Notes: a model not told the origin generated them from the letters alone. Shown: positions 1 through 11,053, numbered from the stretch's first letter. The stretch: 64,000 bases of DNA from Siphonodentalium dalli (GCA_032622095.1 CP136069.1:185429122-185493121); one strand, 5' to 3'. A program made the numbers and translations.

Positions 1-533
1 TATATATAGACAGTGAGGCATGAAATGGACGTATTATATTATAGTCCGTGTTATATAGAGGAGACAGTGAGGCGTGACATGGACGTATTATATTATAATC
101 CTTGTTATATAGAGGAGACAATGAGGCATGAAATGGACGTATTATATTATAGTCCGTGTTATATATAGACAGTGAGGCATGAAATGGACGTATTATAGTC
201 CGTATTATATATAGGAGACAATGAGGCATGAAATGGACGTATTATATTATAGTCCGTGTTATATATAGACAGTGAGGCATGAAATGGACGTATTATATTA
301 TAGTCCGTATTATATATAGGAGACAATGAGGCATGAAATGGACGTATTATATAATAGTCCGTGTTATATATAGGAGACAGTGAGGCGTGAAATGGACGTA
401 TTATATTATAGTCCGTATTATATATAGGAGACAATGAGGCGTGACATGGACGTATTATATTATAGTCCGTATTATATATAGGAGACAATGAGGCATGAAA
501 TGGACGTATTATATTATAGTCCGTGTTATATAA
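1..533. repeat. Tandem array, ~48-58 bp unit
   Basis: About ten imperfect copies of a unit built around 'gaggcatgaaatggacg' followed by AT-rich 'tattatattatagtccgt'. Unit length varies through small indels. The array may continue left of the window. The minus-strand open frame across it is repeat-derived, not a gene. Confidence 0.9.
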
Positions 534-540
534 GACTGCT

Positions 541-1000
541 ACACGTGCATAAATAGTCGTCGATCCACGAGATGCTGTCGATATTATAACTGTGGTCTTC
601 CGCGAGTTGTTGCGTGATTATACTTGACCGTATAAGTCAGCCTTAATTACATGGTGTACGAATATACATGTACCAGATAATTAGGGCTCACTTACACGGT
701 CAAGTGTGAAATTATAAAGGAAATACTTAGCTCTTCTTGCTCATAAACATAGCAAACTGTTGTACACACGCATTATATTTAAAAGCAGTGTATCGATAAT
801 ATTCTTCCAGCAGGCAACAACTGCTATTGTTTTCCAAACAAATGTGTGCAGTGCATGTAGATATTCTGATAATTTGAACAAACCCGAATAAACGTGATTT
901 GTTGGGCGGAAGATCCTAGAGACCATGGAGGTGTCGCGACTCATGGATAGAGACAATACTATACGTAGTCATAAAAAATTTAATTTGATTTGTCAACTTA
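541..1000. other. No recognisable feature
   Basis: AT-rich single-copy-looking DNA between the tandem array and the MITE. A 71-codon minus-strand frame (741-956) has no recognisable domain and no support. Confidence 0.5.
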
Positions 1001-1320
1001 TAGTTTTATGAGTAACTAAGACTTATTCAAACCGGATACCATTATGATTCAATCCGAGCGTGTCGCTTTAATCGCTCGACTTAAACGGAAGTAATATTTC
1101 GTTATGCACATGCGTAAAAAACACTTCCTCAATTCCATGTAAACTATCGTGGTTACGAGATTCCACGTGATAACCCATATTCATTCTGCGTCAAACCACC
1201 TAACGATGGTGAGAAACACCGAGTTATATTTATATGTATAACTATAAAGTATAACATATCGGCGGGGAGGATGGGTTGGCCAGTATCTGGTTTGAATAAA
1301 TCTTAGTTGCTCATAAAATT
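1001..1320. mobile_element. MITE with ~38-bp TIRs
   Basis: The left end (agttttatgagtaactaag, 1002) and the right end read in reverse (aattttatgagcaactaag, to 1320) match over about 38 bp, including 'ttattcaaaccRgata'. The interior has no coding capacity. The interior 1040-1165 is also related, in inverted orientation, to 5462-5660. No clear target-site duplication was identified. Confidence 0.65.
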
Positions 1321-1440
1321 ATAATTTGATATATCAAATTGTAATTTTGTTGTCGTAACACGACTTAGTCAAACCAGATACAATTAGGATTCCACCAGAT
1401 TTCGTAGCAATATGCACTCTACTTATCTGGAGGTGGGTTT

Positions 1441-2154
1441 AATCAAACATGCATCAAAACATTTAAATTATAATAACCCTTAGTGATGTCCACCACTGAT
1501 TCTTGATGTCTTTTTACCATAAATCACACTGAGATCCTTAACGTATGCACAATATGCCACCCATGGCAAGTTGGCAACTCTCCGAAAGAGGGTACAGTAT
1601 GTATTAAAAGTCCATTTTGTGTAGGAGAAAACACCCAACATATCATAACAATGCATGTAACTGTTTGAAGTTAACGCTGGTTAGCCTGAAAGAACCTGCA
1701 CGTTCTCTGGGTTTAAATACAACTTGACAAAATTTGATCTTCTTGACCAGTCGGCAGCATATCGAGAACCTGTTGCAAAGGAGTACTTTAATATATGTAA
1801 GGTACACGAGGATCCGACACTTCTTGTAGAATACCATCTAGCTGCAAATATTGTCTGGTTAGCTCTTCAAAACAGAGTTCATGCAACTAACATCTATAAA
1901 TAGTTTGACGACTATATATAGAGACAACCCCGAAATGTTGTCTAATGGACAAGAATAGACATATTCCACCTAATCATGAGGCCGATGACACTTAGTCAAT
2001 TTCCGATAATAACGAACAGTTCGACGATGATCAAGATGTTTTCAGTACACATACCTCGGAAAAAATATCGGTACTGTTGAGCTAAATCGTTCTGGTGAAG
2101 TTGATATACCGGTACCTCGATTCTGGATTTCCATGAATTCTGGATCCATACTAA
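1441..2154. other. No recognisable gene
   Basis: AT-rich DNA inside the possible large transposon. Only short frames are present, for example a 64-codon minus frame at 1643-1837, and none is recognised. Confidence 0.45.
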
Positions 2155-2158
2155 TTAA

Positions 2159-2542
2159 CCCTTTACCCAACAAACCGGCCAAAACCGGCCAAATAAAGCT
2201 TCAACAGCCTAAAATATCTTCGGTCTGTCTCAATAACACCATACAAATATGGATATCATTGGAACCGGTTCATTGACCACATTGTGATGGTTACAGTTAT
2301 GCCCTGTGCCAATGCATATATGCGAGTCGACCATAGGTCGCCTCGCATATATAAGAGAATGCATTGGCCTAAAAAAAATCTTTTTTTAACACTTTTTACC
2401 ATTTTTTCTTACATTCTTTAACAATTTTATAATTTTTAATGTGTTAAGCCAATGCATTCTCTTATATATGCGAGGCGACCTATGGTCGACTCGCATATAT
2501 AAGAGAATGCATTGGCACAGGGCCCTTCTATTGGGTAAAAGG
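2159..2542 (+). mobile_element. TTAA-flanked piggyBac-type MITE, copy A
   Basis: TTAA at 2155-2158 and 2543-2546 flanks termini CCCTTTACCCAAC / TTGGGTAAAAGG. TTAA target sites and CCC..GGG ends are the piggyBac signature. The interior carries a core of two near-palindromic hairpins in opposite orientation (see 2302-2522). The first hairpin is shortened here by loss of about 8 bp. No coding capacity. Near-identical copies lie at 6160, 31005 and 31655. Confidence 0.85.
2302..2522. repeat. Hairpin core module inside MITE copy A
   Basis: The module runs from CCCTGTGCCAATG to CATTGGCACAGGG. It is two ~68-bp palindromes (arms 'gccaatgcattctcttatat', centre CGACC-TAT-GGTCG) placed in opposite orientation around an AT-rich spacer. 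The same module occurs in a different MITE family at 28765 and 50415, and as a solo hairpin near 56047. Confidence 0.8.
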
Positions 2543-2546
2543 TTAA

Positions 2547-3453
2547 GCGCCTTGTATCGTCGAAACGATGTGATGGCGATGAGGAAACAAGTTTTCTATG
2601 TCAATAATATCAATGATGCATCCCTCAACGGCTCAAATGATGCTGATTGGATAACTTTGAAAACAATAGATAAATTCGTTAGTAATACAGATTGAGTAGG
2701 AGTATACGCCTATGAAAAAAAACCATTTTAACATGCGGATAAAGACTGGATGAGGGCCTATGTTTATATGTATCTCGGTGTGAGGAAAAAAAATCGATGA
2801 CATCATGGATCAAAAAACCCGCAATTGTGGAGTATTGTAAACCTGTCCAAGCTAATAGTGGTAGGAAATCTGAAGATTCTACCAAATCGCTTCAAAGCTT
2901 ATGGGTCACTGTGTCGTTAATACACCAACAATTGAATTGTCAACTTGCAGTTCTAATCCCCGCGAGAGCACTGCCACCAGGATTTGAGTGTCTGTTGAAA
3001 AGCCTTCATCTGAAAGCTGTTGGCTGATAACAGTCATGCAGTTAATAAAGTGTTTGATATTGTGGCAGCAACACCCCGCTCTGATTCTGTGACAAGAGAC
3101 ATGGTAAAAGTTGGTGCAATAATTAGTTGAATTAGTTGGGTATACCAATACTGACGGTGCCAACGTGGAGCAAGCAATATTATTGTGCAATGTGTTCGTT
3201 TAATGTGATTGAGGACCCTGGGTATCATCGGTATTTGTGGAAACGCATATGTGAACAGATTTATATTGTTTCCACATGTGTGTCGATAACTTGTGGTTAT
3301 AGCCATCCGGTTGTGAATTCGTTCACTGTCACAAGAAGAGTTTGCACATGACAGTTGCGTGTCAAAGTCAGATCCCAAAGTTGTATAGCCAGATGACACA
3401 ACCATACATATTTTGTCCCGCCTTGCTTGTTTATATTCTGGACGACAGTCGTA
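2547..3453. other. No recognisable gene
   Basis: Short overlapping frames on both strands (up to 123 codons at 3034-3405, minus) without recognisable motifs. Probably degenerate interior of the possible large transposon. Confidence 0.4.
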
Positions 3454-4008
3454 CTAGTATTGTCCTAGCAAAGTAGAACTTACTTGTGATTTCACTTGAG
3501 AAATAACGTCCTCAACACCACAGTCATATCTAGTATTAGATATGCTGATATTTCTCCAATGTTGATCATTTGCCTTGAATAGCATGGTGACCCAGATAAG
3601 CACCCCATCCCCAAATATGATATTATTACGATCTTTGACAACTGGACTGAAACGGATGTACCCTGTAAATGTTGTGATCGTTTGACCACCGTTGCAAGGT
3701 CTGATGGCGGCATGGGCTGAAACGGGTGTACCCTGTAAATGTTGTGATCGTGTGACCACCGTTGCAAGGTCTGATGGCGGCACGAACAACAATTCTGAAG
3801 AAGGAACTCGTGTCCATCCCAAAATAAAGTACTCGAAATTGCCATGATTAGTTTGAAATCGGAAACGTAGATATTCGCGGTGTGTTCTGAATACCGGCAC
3901 ATGAAATGAGTATCCTGAAATTCCAGTCTTATTGCAATTAATGCAAAGTATTGTTACTGGACCAATTAAAACACCTCTGAGAAGCTGTCCATTTTGAAAT
4001 GCTGACAT
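3454..4008 (-). CDS. Unrecognised 184-codon frame with internal duplication
   Basis: An open minus-strand frame with residues such as 'GISGYSFHVPVFRTHREYLR' and 'GDGVLIWVTMLFKANDQHW', a mix of aromatic and hydrophobic strands that reads like a folded domain. I do not recognise the family. A 72-bp tandem duplication (3640-3711 / 3712-3783) stays in frame, since 72 is a multiple of three, and repeats 'RPCNGG.TITTFTGY.RFSP' in an alternate frame. A possible splice acceptor (ATGGACAG) lies near the proposed start, so this may be one exon rather than a gene. It could equally be a decayed transposon gene. Low confidence. Confidence 0.25.
   Translation of the reverse strand: MSAFQNGQLLRGVLIGPVTILCINCNKTGISGYSFHVPVFRTHREYLRFRFQTNHGNFEYFILGWTRVPSSELLFVPPSDLATVVTRSQHLQGTPVSAHAAIRPCNGGQTITTFTGYIRFSPVVKDRNNIIFGDGVLIWVTMLFKANDQHWRNISISNTRYDCGVEDVISQVKSQVSSTLLGQY
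3640..3783. repeat. 72-bp tandem duplication
   Basis: Two adjacent copies of the segment starting 'ctgaaacggRtgtaccctgt' and ending 'ggtctgatggcggca', with very few differences, implying a recent duplication inside the 3454-4008 frame. Confidence 0.85.
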
Positions 4009-4019
4009 TTAAATATACA

Positions 4020-5000
4020 TGTAACTGTTTCATGTTCATTACTGGACGCATCTGTCCCTTTTTTTCCTTTTTACTGAGAACAGCGAGCAGTAACACCCCG
4101 ATGACACATCTCGAGATGAAACTGGTTCCATTGCATTATTCTGAACTAAGTTGTGAATTTATCGTGTCATCAAGCGTTGGCCATGATGGTCTCTCGGGTT
4201 TTATGATTCCCAAATGAGGAATGTTTACAAATTCCATTGTGTAACCCCATGTCAGAGAGTCTAGTGCCTTGAGTGTTAACCACCCCTATACGCTTGTTGA
4301 TAAGAGAAGGATATGTACTTACATATTCTGTTGTATATAATTCGTGAAGGATTGTGGCCTTCACTGAATACAACGGCTCATGTTAGTGGGAGGTTAGAAG
4401 CTGTTGACGTTCGTCAACGTCATCAAGTCCAGTGTCTGACAGAGAGCTTTGCAGATAGACAAATCATGCGATGCATTTCCCTCATCCTCTGGCTATTTCG
4501 AAAGGCAATACTTTCCAACAATTGATCAAGTCTTGGTTGGTATAACTGCATCACAATCCTCATGTGGACTGCGTGTTGACATGTGTATGTCAGCTGTTGA
4601 ACAGAACGATATCCATAATGTTATATAAGCACCCCCTCTACCAACATGATCAAGAGTAGGCACTGTCAGAAAAATGCGCAGAGAAATAAACTCAACAGAG
4701 TCTTCACTGTATGAAGTCACATAGATAAGAGTCTTGGTCCTACAGTTTTCACCAACACTTCTTTTTCATGGTATCGATTTGCAAACCAGTTTTGTTTCCT
4801 TTAGGTTTATTAACTTACATAAGCTGAACCGAACCGATATTTCAAGCTGTATGTGCATCAAAATGATCTTCATCTGGGTCCGACAAAGATTGGTATAATA
4901 AAATTGTTTCTGAATCAGAAATGTCACTAACATCAGATAAATAACATCAGATATCATATCCCGAGCATGAATACTGTCCTATCATGTCAGAACTGGACAA
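4020..5000. other. No recognisable gene
   Basis: Short frames only. Around 5000-5270 the minus strand encodes an acidic, serine-rich stretch (…EDPEDEEDSGHLNG) followed by 'gggtaagt', which resembles an exon with donor. Nothing else supports it. Confidence 0.35.
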
Positions 5001-5461
5001 TTGGACTTACCCATTCAGATGTCCAGAGTCCTCCTCATCCTCCGGGTCTTCCCCAAGTGAGGTAGTCTCGTCTGTTCTCCGAGGGGAGTGTTGCTAGTTA
5101 GGGAGCTTGCAATGGTTTGAGAGTCAGAATCGTTAATTTTATCAGATATCTGCTCCCGAGCTCACAGAGTCCTCCTCAACTAGCTCTACTGGGTTTTCTC
5201 GATTGAGGCAGTCTCGTTATTTTTCTCCGACGGGAGAATTTCAGTTTGCAGATCTCAAATTTGCTGAGACGATTAACTGCATGTTGCTAAACGGTTGTTA
5301 ATATACATTCAAACAGTTCGGTATTTGTTCAGTTTCTTTTTATTAGCGTGTTCATTCCATCAAGTGGAGATAAGACACGTAATACATGTAACACTAAATC
5401 CGCTTCAGTATTACGCAGCAAGTCAAATTGCGATGTTTACAAGCTAACGCCGCAAATGAAG

Positions 5462-5668
5462 ATGGATTAACACGTGGAATCTCGTAACCACGAGAGTGTA
5501 CATATAATGTATGAAGTTTTAGTTGCGCGTGTAATATTTCGTTACGGCCATGTGCAACATCATAAATTTTAAGAAAATATCTTTTCCGTTCAAGTCGGGC
5601 GATTAAAGCGACACGCTGGAATGGAATCCTAATGGTTTGAATAAGTCGTGTTACGACATAAAATTAAT
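5462..5668 (-). mobile_element. MITE end, inverted copy of 1001-1320 / 1343
   Basis: Read on the minus strand this matches 1005-1165 ('gtgtcgctttaatcgcYcgac', 'cacgtggaatctcgtaacca'). Its outermost 20 bp match 1351-1370. It is either the right TIR of a 4.3-kb element or a solo half-copy. Confidence 0.6.
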
Positions 5669-5669
5669 G

Positions 5670-6155
5670 TTGGGCAAAAATAGCGTTTCGCAAAAATGAA
5701 GACGACGATTAGAATTACTGATCATTACTGAACACGGAAATGCGTTGATATTCGTGCGCATGCAGTGATATTTTCGCTTTGTACGATCAAACACAATCTT
5801 TTATTCAATCAGCCAACTGAGATTTGTTGCCCGAGGCTTGATATATAAGTGATGGCTCATCATGGATGTGTGATACAAAAAGAGAAAGAAATTGGCTGAG
5901 CGTCTGCACGTATCCGCAAATAAAGTTTGTTGAACAAACCGAAGACATTGATAACCTATCCACCGTGAGGGCTGTGAGGGTTAGGCCATCATGGCTATAG
6001 ATAGAACACGCGCATTCTTTGTTGAGAACATAAGTCCTCAAACTTTCCAAAAAGGTCAGGGTCCTGCGCTTTGTAAGGTTTGATCAATCTGTTCTCACTT
6101 TCTAAAAAAATTAACACTGAATTCCCCATTCAAACGTTGCCACTTTACCTCCCTC
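5670..6155. other. No recognisable feature
   Basis: AT-rich DNA. Frames are short and unrecognised (81 codons at 5805-6050, minus). Confidence 0.4.
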
Positions 6156-6159
6156 TTAA

Positions 6160-6550
6160 CCCTTTACCCAACAAACCGGCCAAAACCGGCCAAATAAAGC
6201 TTCAACAGCCTAAAATATCTTCGGTCTGTCTCAATAGAACCATACAAATATGGATATCATTGGAACCGGCTCCTTGACCACATTGTGATAGTTACAGTTA
6301 TGCCCTGTGCCAATGCATTCTCTTATATATGCGAGTCAACCATAGGTCGCCTCGCATATATAAGAGAATGCATTGGCTAAAAAAAATCTTTTTTTAACAC
6401 TTTTTACCATTTTTTCTTACATTCTTTAACAATTTTATAATTTTTAATGTGTTAAGCCAATGCATTCTCTTATATATGCGAGGCGACCTATGGTCGACTC
6501 GCATATATAAGAGAATGCATTGGCACAGGGCCCTTCTGTTGGGTAAAGGG
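6160..6550 (+). mobile_element. TTAA-flanked piggyBac-type MITE, copy B
   Basis: TTAA at 6156-6159 and 6551-6554. Termini CCCTTTACCCAAC / GTTGGGTAAAGGG are perfect inverted repeats. The interior is nearly identical to copy A but has a full-length first hairpin. Confidence 0.88.
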
Positions 6551-6738
6551 TTAACCAGGGGTGATCTAGTTGGCTGGGTGAAAGTAAATACATAAACGTG
6601 CAGTCTGTGCAGACCCAAATAGGCATGCCGGACATTTTCGACGAAATTAATAAATGTGCATGCACGTTTGTTTGCAATACTATAGAGTATAGTGTCGTTG
6701 TGCAGTGAACGTTCTGTGAATGGTACATGTATAGAACC

Positions 6739-6960
6739 TCACTGTAATCGGGGTAATTCTGCGTTATCACATTAGCTGGTGTTGACACATCTATCGACGA
6801 TTTGGATGTCTGCGTTGTCACGTCAGCTGGTGTCGCTACACCTATCGATGGTATGTTATTCAAGATGTTATCCAGATCATTCTTGAGTTTCGTAAGACTG
6901 TCCTCCGTTTTGTTGAATAATGCATCTGTTGAGCAGAAAAAAATAGTGTTGAGGTCGGAA
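6739..6960 (-). CDS. Candidate exon, S/T-rich, unrecognised
   Basis: The minus strand shows an acceptor 'tttatgtgcag' followed by an open stretch containing 'TEDSLTKLKNDLDNILNN' (amphipathic, heptad-like) and then a short internal repeat of the form 'TPADVTTQTSKSSIDVSTPA'. The donor is weak (GAG|GTTCTA). The frame runs on to 6444 only by reading into MITE copy B. I do not recognise a family. It may be one exon of an otherwise missing gene, or chance. Confidence 0.25.
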
Positions 6961-6969
6961 CTGCACATA

Positions 6970-7835
6970 AATTATATACGAAAGTCTGCAAGGTCAAGCA
7001 GTTAGACTATAATGCCATGGTGGTTGGCCATTTCGACTAATATTGTACCTACGATGTCAGTCTCATTCAAATCTCGCCAAGTCTCATTTTAATCAATTGG
7101 GTCTGAAGACATCAAAGGAAGAAATTATTTCAAACGGGAGGAAACGCTCCATTGAAAATTGCTCCCAGAGAGCACCACAGAGAAGATTGCGATCTCTTTA
7201 CCAATCGATATCCTACTGCAAAAGTAGATTGATATTCACACTTTTATTTAAATTCAACCAAAGCCCCGCCAGTCGTGTTCGACTGAAATTTTACGAAGTT
7301 ATCGTAAACTATGTGTTAGCGTCGCGCTTCTTAAAGGCCCAATTAATTTTCGACCCCCCCCCCCCCCCCCCCCACCCAGACCACATCATATAAAATATAT
7401 GCCATAATATATACCATTTGAAAGAGGAAGCTGCAAAACATTGTATTTTCAATTTATTCGACGTAATAAACTGTGAACATGTTGTTTTTGTTGAGATACC
7501 GATGTATGTTCTGTGCTCAAGTTTCTGCACAAAGTCTACTATTTTCAATGGAAGGGGAATAACCCCTTCCATTAAATAATATTGTTTGTCTGTTGTATTA
7601 TGGGAGTCACAGCGGGGAAAATGTTTTTTATGATTTCAGCTATTTTCTATTACTCTGTGGGCATCTTATATGAGACACAAACGTTCCAAATGGTATTTTA
7701 ATCATACAATGCATGTTATGGCATATATTGTTATTAAAACCGTATATCGAGGCACTATAAAACAATAATCGGTGACTCGAACTAATGTGCCTTACTTCAT
7801 AATTGGGGAATGGTCCGACAGAACGATTATACATA
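6970..7835. other. No gene; contains a 20-bp poly-C tract
   Basis: A C-run near 7353-7372 follows 'aattttcga', the same junction seen at 11384 ('aaaattcga' + C-run), so it probably marks the end of a dispersed element. The remaining frames are short and unrecognised. Confidence 0.5.
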
Positions 7836-8503
7836 CCTTACTCGTATTTAAATTCGCGCAGTACTATTTTTCGCGCACCCAACTGAGCGAAAAATAGTAC
7901 GACTCATTAGTTTATATCAAACAATAGCGAAAAGATATTATTTTAGATAGATAATAAACACTTATATTTACATATGGGCAACCAATCAATCTCAACGCCA
8001 TTAATCATGTGTACATGTAAAGCAATACATCATGGTTAGATCTTTGATGTTGAAATGCTTCTAAGAAATTCACATATTCCAGAATGAATGTGCACGAAAG
8101 CACGTCTCCGTGTTATATAACTCTGGGTTGACACCGTGGTCAGTCTGTGTTAGTTATACATATAAAATACAAGCAACGATGCAAGAGTTTTTTTTTCTAA
8201 TATCAACAACATATATAGATATACGTGGTTGTGGTTTTACTTCTTTCGTGTTCAATTCCACGATGTCCATAAATATATATTAAAATATCAGAATGCTTAT
8301 TTGGACCAAACATATAATCACCCGCCTTCACAATAAAAGTATTACGCAGTCTTTGATATACACATGTATCTTCAGGGATAATTAAGAACTGAAACAAGAC
8401 TATTATGAGACATTAGTTTTGTCAGTTTTGAGTTCGCGCAGCCGGTGTGCGAATTCAAAACTGAGCGAAAAATAGTACTGCGCAAATTTAAATACCAGTA
8501 AGG
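7836..8503. mobile_element. 668-bp TA-flanked MITE
   Basis: TA at 7834-7835 and 8504-8505 flanks termini CCTTACTSGTATTTAAATT. TIRs match at about 37 of 39 positions, extending to 'gcgcagtactatttttcgc'. A second inverted copy of 'gcgaaaaatagta' lies just inside the left end. There is no coding capacity. TA target sites suggest a Tc1/mariner-type source. Confidence 0.75.
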
Positions 8504-8509
8504 TAATAG

Positions 8510-8880
8510 AATTGTGTTTGAAAAGAGATTCAAAATTTAACAATCTAGTTTGCTATTTCTCCTAACATGGATAATTACGTCACATACCAAATAAGGATTA
8601 TTTACTAAGGCTGTAGTAATTCGTAGTAAATTCAGCGCGCATATTCTAAATAAGGAGATGACGCAACATCACCACAGTGAAGCATCAATATTATTATTAT
8701 ACGAAGAACAGATAGCGTGTTTATCGCTCTCTAATAGTAACTGAGGGGCGTTAATCTGATTATGCACCTTTAAGTCGCGGATGGCGTTGGTTAAATTGTA
8801 CGTTATAATTTAGAAATAAAAGTTACCAAATTATAAAAATGTCCTCAAGAATATACTAATATTTAAGAAATTAATGTTGT
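8510..8880. other. No recognisable feature
   Basis: AT-rich DNA without recognisable genes or repeats. Confidence 0.4.
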
Positions 8881-8885
8881 GAGTG

Positions 8886-8998
8886 TGTGAGGGTGTGTGT
8901 GTGTGTGTTATGGGGGGATACGGCGCTGTTGTCGTGTTGTCGTACACAATGTGCCCCAATGACCATAGCGCCGAATCCCACAATAACACACACCCTCA
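8886..8998. repeat. Short inverted-repeat element with GT-rich ends
   Basis: 'gtgagggtgtgtgt..gttat' at the left is mirrored by 'ataacacacaccctcac' at the right, enclosing about 60 bp with further pairing (tacggcgctgt / catagcgccga). Confidence 0.6.
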
Positions 8999-9439
8999 CT
9001 ATATTAATTTCCTTTTATTTATATAGATTTGTGATGATTCGTTACCATAAAAAAACTGTGTGTATTCTTATTTATTTTCACAAAATCTGCCGAGAATTTG
9101 AGAATAACCCACACAGCACATTAAGTCAGCCAAATATAAAAATTTTAAACTCTTAGCTACGATAACGTGATCGATATAATTAATTAATATAATCGATGCA
9201 ATTCGGTGAACTTTTAAAAGCATGCCCAATTATTCTACTGAGCGCGTTTAGTGATTAGTTCATTTTAGGTAATAAGTTTTTAACTTCCTGTTCGTTTTAC
9301 TCTCTGTAGTATTGGATGTAAACCAATTGACTCAATTGGCAGTTGACTAATCACCAAACAGGATTTAGTGTAACACAGACTAATGATAGTATGAAGTCGA
9401 TATTATCCATAAAACACACTATGAGTCAGGGGGGGTCAG

Positions 9440-9590
9440 GAACAAAATTACGCATACAAGGTGGAAATTTTGTGTTTTTCAGTTTTGGGGACCCACCACC
9501 ACGGGAGCGTAAGTTTTTTCCACCCAGGTCTGGGACACCCACCCGGGACCGTAATTTTTTTCCACCCAGGTCTGGGACACCCACCCCCAA
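9440..9590 (+). repeat. G/C-rich imperfect tandem repeat
   Basis: Repeats of 'ttttttccacccaggtctgg' + 'gacacccacc', about 50 bp per unit, roughly three copies. A related single unit occurs at 11325-11400. The associated open frames are repeat-derived. Confidence 0.7.
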
Positions 9591-9619
9591 AATTTATGAA
9601 AATCTTGTAAATTCTACTA

Positions 9620-10914
9620 AATAATGTGTTGTTGGCAGGGTAAGGGTCTCTCATTGTGTCTGCACCGGAACCGAAAGAACGCTGATCAAGTACACCCACA
9701 AAAAATAAACAAACAAAGCATGCACATGGCTGAAAAATATGTCAACAAAACCAGTGACAAAACCTTTAAAGACATATTATGGAATTGTTCGTGTTCGTGA
9801 AACTGGTAAGTTAGTATTCAGGCGCTATGGCAACTGGGGAATGTAGCATTCTACTAACATAGCCGAAAATCTGAAGCAATTCGACCATACCACTCCATAG
9901 AAAGCATCGTCTGAACTGCGCTCAATTGTAAATATTTACTACTCGATTCGGGACGCATCTATCTGCGATAAACTAACGAAAACTATTTCGCCATCGAGAG
10001 TCACTGCATTTAATTCATATATAAGAATGACGGTGTGTGCATGTTGTCAATTTGGATATAATATTTGTAAAAAATTACTACTTTGACAAGATTATTCTCC
10101 ATTTCTATTTGATCACCATGGAGTGTTTCACATCACTTTAAAACCCCAAATAGTTATAGTTATAAAGGTAAAATACCCACTTTAACAGGATAGTTATGTC
10201 CCTTATTAGCAATAGGTTAAAATATGTGCATGTGTAAAGTAAAAACACCATCAATTTGATTAAATAAACGCAGTTCCAGTCCTCTCCATGTGGGAAATCA
10301 CTGGTGAGCAATGAGGAGGCTAAGGAGCTCCCCTTAAAATCATTCTAGACGAGTGGCGAGTAGCTCTCCTACAAAATGTCGAGGCGAGTAGTATCCCAGC
10401 AGGAGATGCCGAAGGCCTGAGGGGGAGAGTACAGGAGGGGGTCAGGGGGCCTCCCCCTGAAACTTTGAAAATTAGATGCTCTGAGATTTAATCTGGAGCC
10501 TTTTAATGCTCCAATCGGTGAACACAAGTTATTATGTGACTTAATTCACTGTAGTCATGTATCGACATCGACCATGTACTTCGACCACGTGGTCACTGTA
10601 TTTATCGTTTTTTCAATATCTTGACTGATATTAATATAAACAAATGAGGCCAACGGTTTTTCGGTTTTTTGACAGCTGGACACATTGCTAATAGTACACA
10701 AGCAAGTAAGTTGGTATATTTTTGAAATAAAGTTATCTGATATATTACACACATTTGAAGCATGTGTATTCTGAGTTATCGACAGTATTTTATTGAACCA
10801 CGTGGTCTCTCTGTTTGTTGTGCAGAAATTGTATTGCCGATGTGAATCGGAATCAGTTCGATTTTTAATTAATTCCTCGATCTATTTTAGTAAATAGCGC
10901 ATATAATAAAAAGA
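9620..10914. other. No gene; one dispersed-repeat-like patch
   Basis: Around 10290-10500 the sequence 'gggggcctccccctgaaa' with a flanking 'gaggag' context resembles a transposon-derived dispersed repeat, but no second copy lies in the window. The rest is AT-rich and featureless. Confidence 0.4.
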
Positions 10915-10915
10915 A

Positions 10916-11053
10916 AACCTTCGTGTTTTGAGTGAATACCAGAATTACCTCATTCGTGGTCACAGTGAGATACTGCCACTTGTGATGATTCCAGTATCTC
11001 ACTGTGACCACTCATGAGATACTTCTGGTATTCACTCAAAACACGAAGGTATC
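10916..11053. repeat. Long foldback palindrome (~60-bp arms)
   Basis: The left arm begins 'accttcgtgttttgagtgaa' and runs through 'gtggtcacagtgagatactg'. The right arm is its near-perfect complement, ending 'ttcactcaaaacacgaaggt'. The loop is about 16 bp. It could form a cruciform or, if transcribed, a hairpin RNA. Confidence 0.9.

Larger units (their letters stand above)
1343..5665. mobile_element. Possible 4.3-kb TIR-bounded degenerate transposon
   Basis: The sequence 'tgtcgtaacacgactta' at 1351-1367 recurs inverted at 5641-5658. Similarity continues inward on both sides ('aaaccRgata..attaggattcca'). These could be the terminal inverted repeats of one large element related to the 1001-1320 MITE, which shares the right-hand segment. 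Between them lie a nested TTAA MITE and broken open frames. No transposase was recognised, so two independent solo ends are also possible. Confidence 0.35.

Noticed and set aside
159-488. 109-codon minus-strand frame
   Set aside because: It is a translation of the tandem array; the repeated 'SPIYNTDYNIIRPFHA' follows unit periodicity and carries no independent coding signal.
2441-2695. 84-codon plus frame
   Set aside because: Starts inside the hairpin of a TTAA MITE and runs into non-coding flank. Equivalent frames appear in every copy of the element.
5000-5280. Acidic minus-strand exon ending EDPEDEEDSGHLNG before gtaagt
   Set aside because: The donor is good, but stops occur upstream and there is no matching acceptor or partner exon that I can support.
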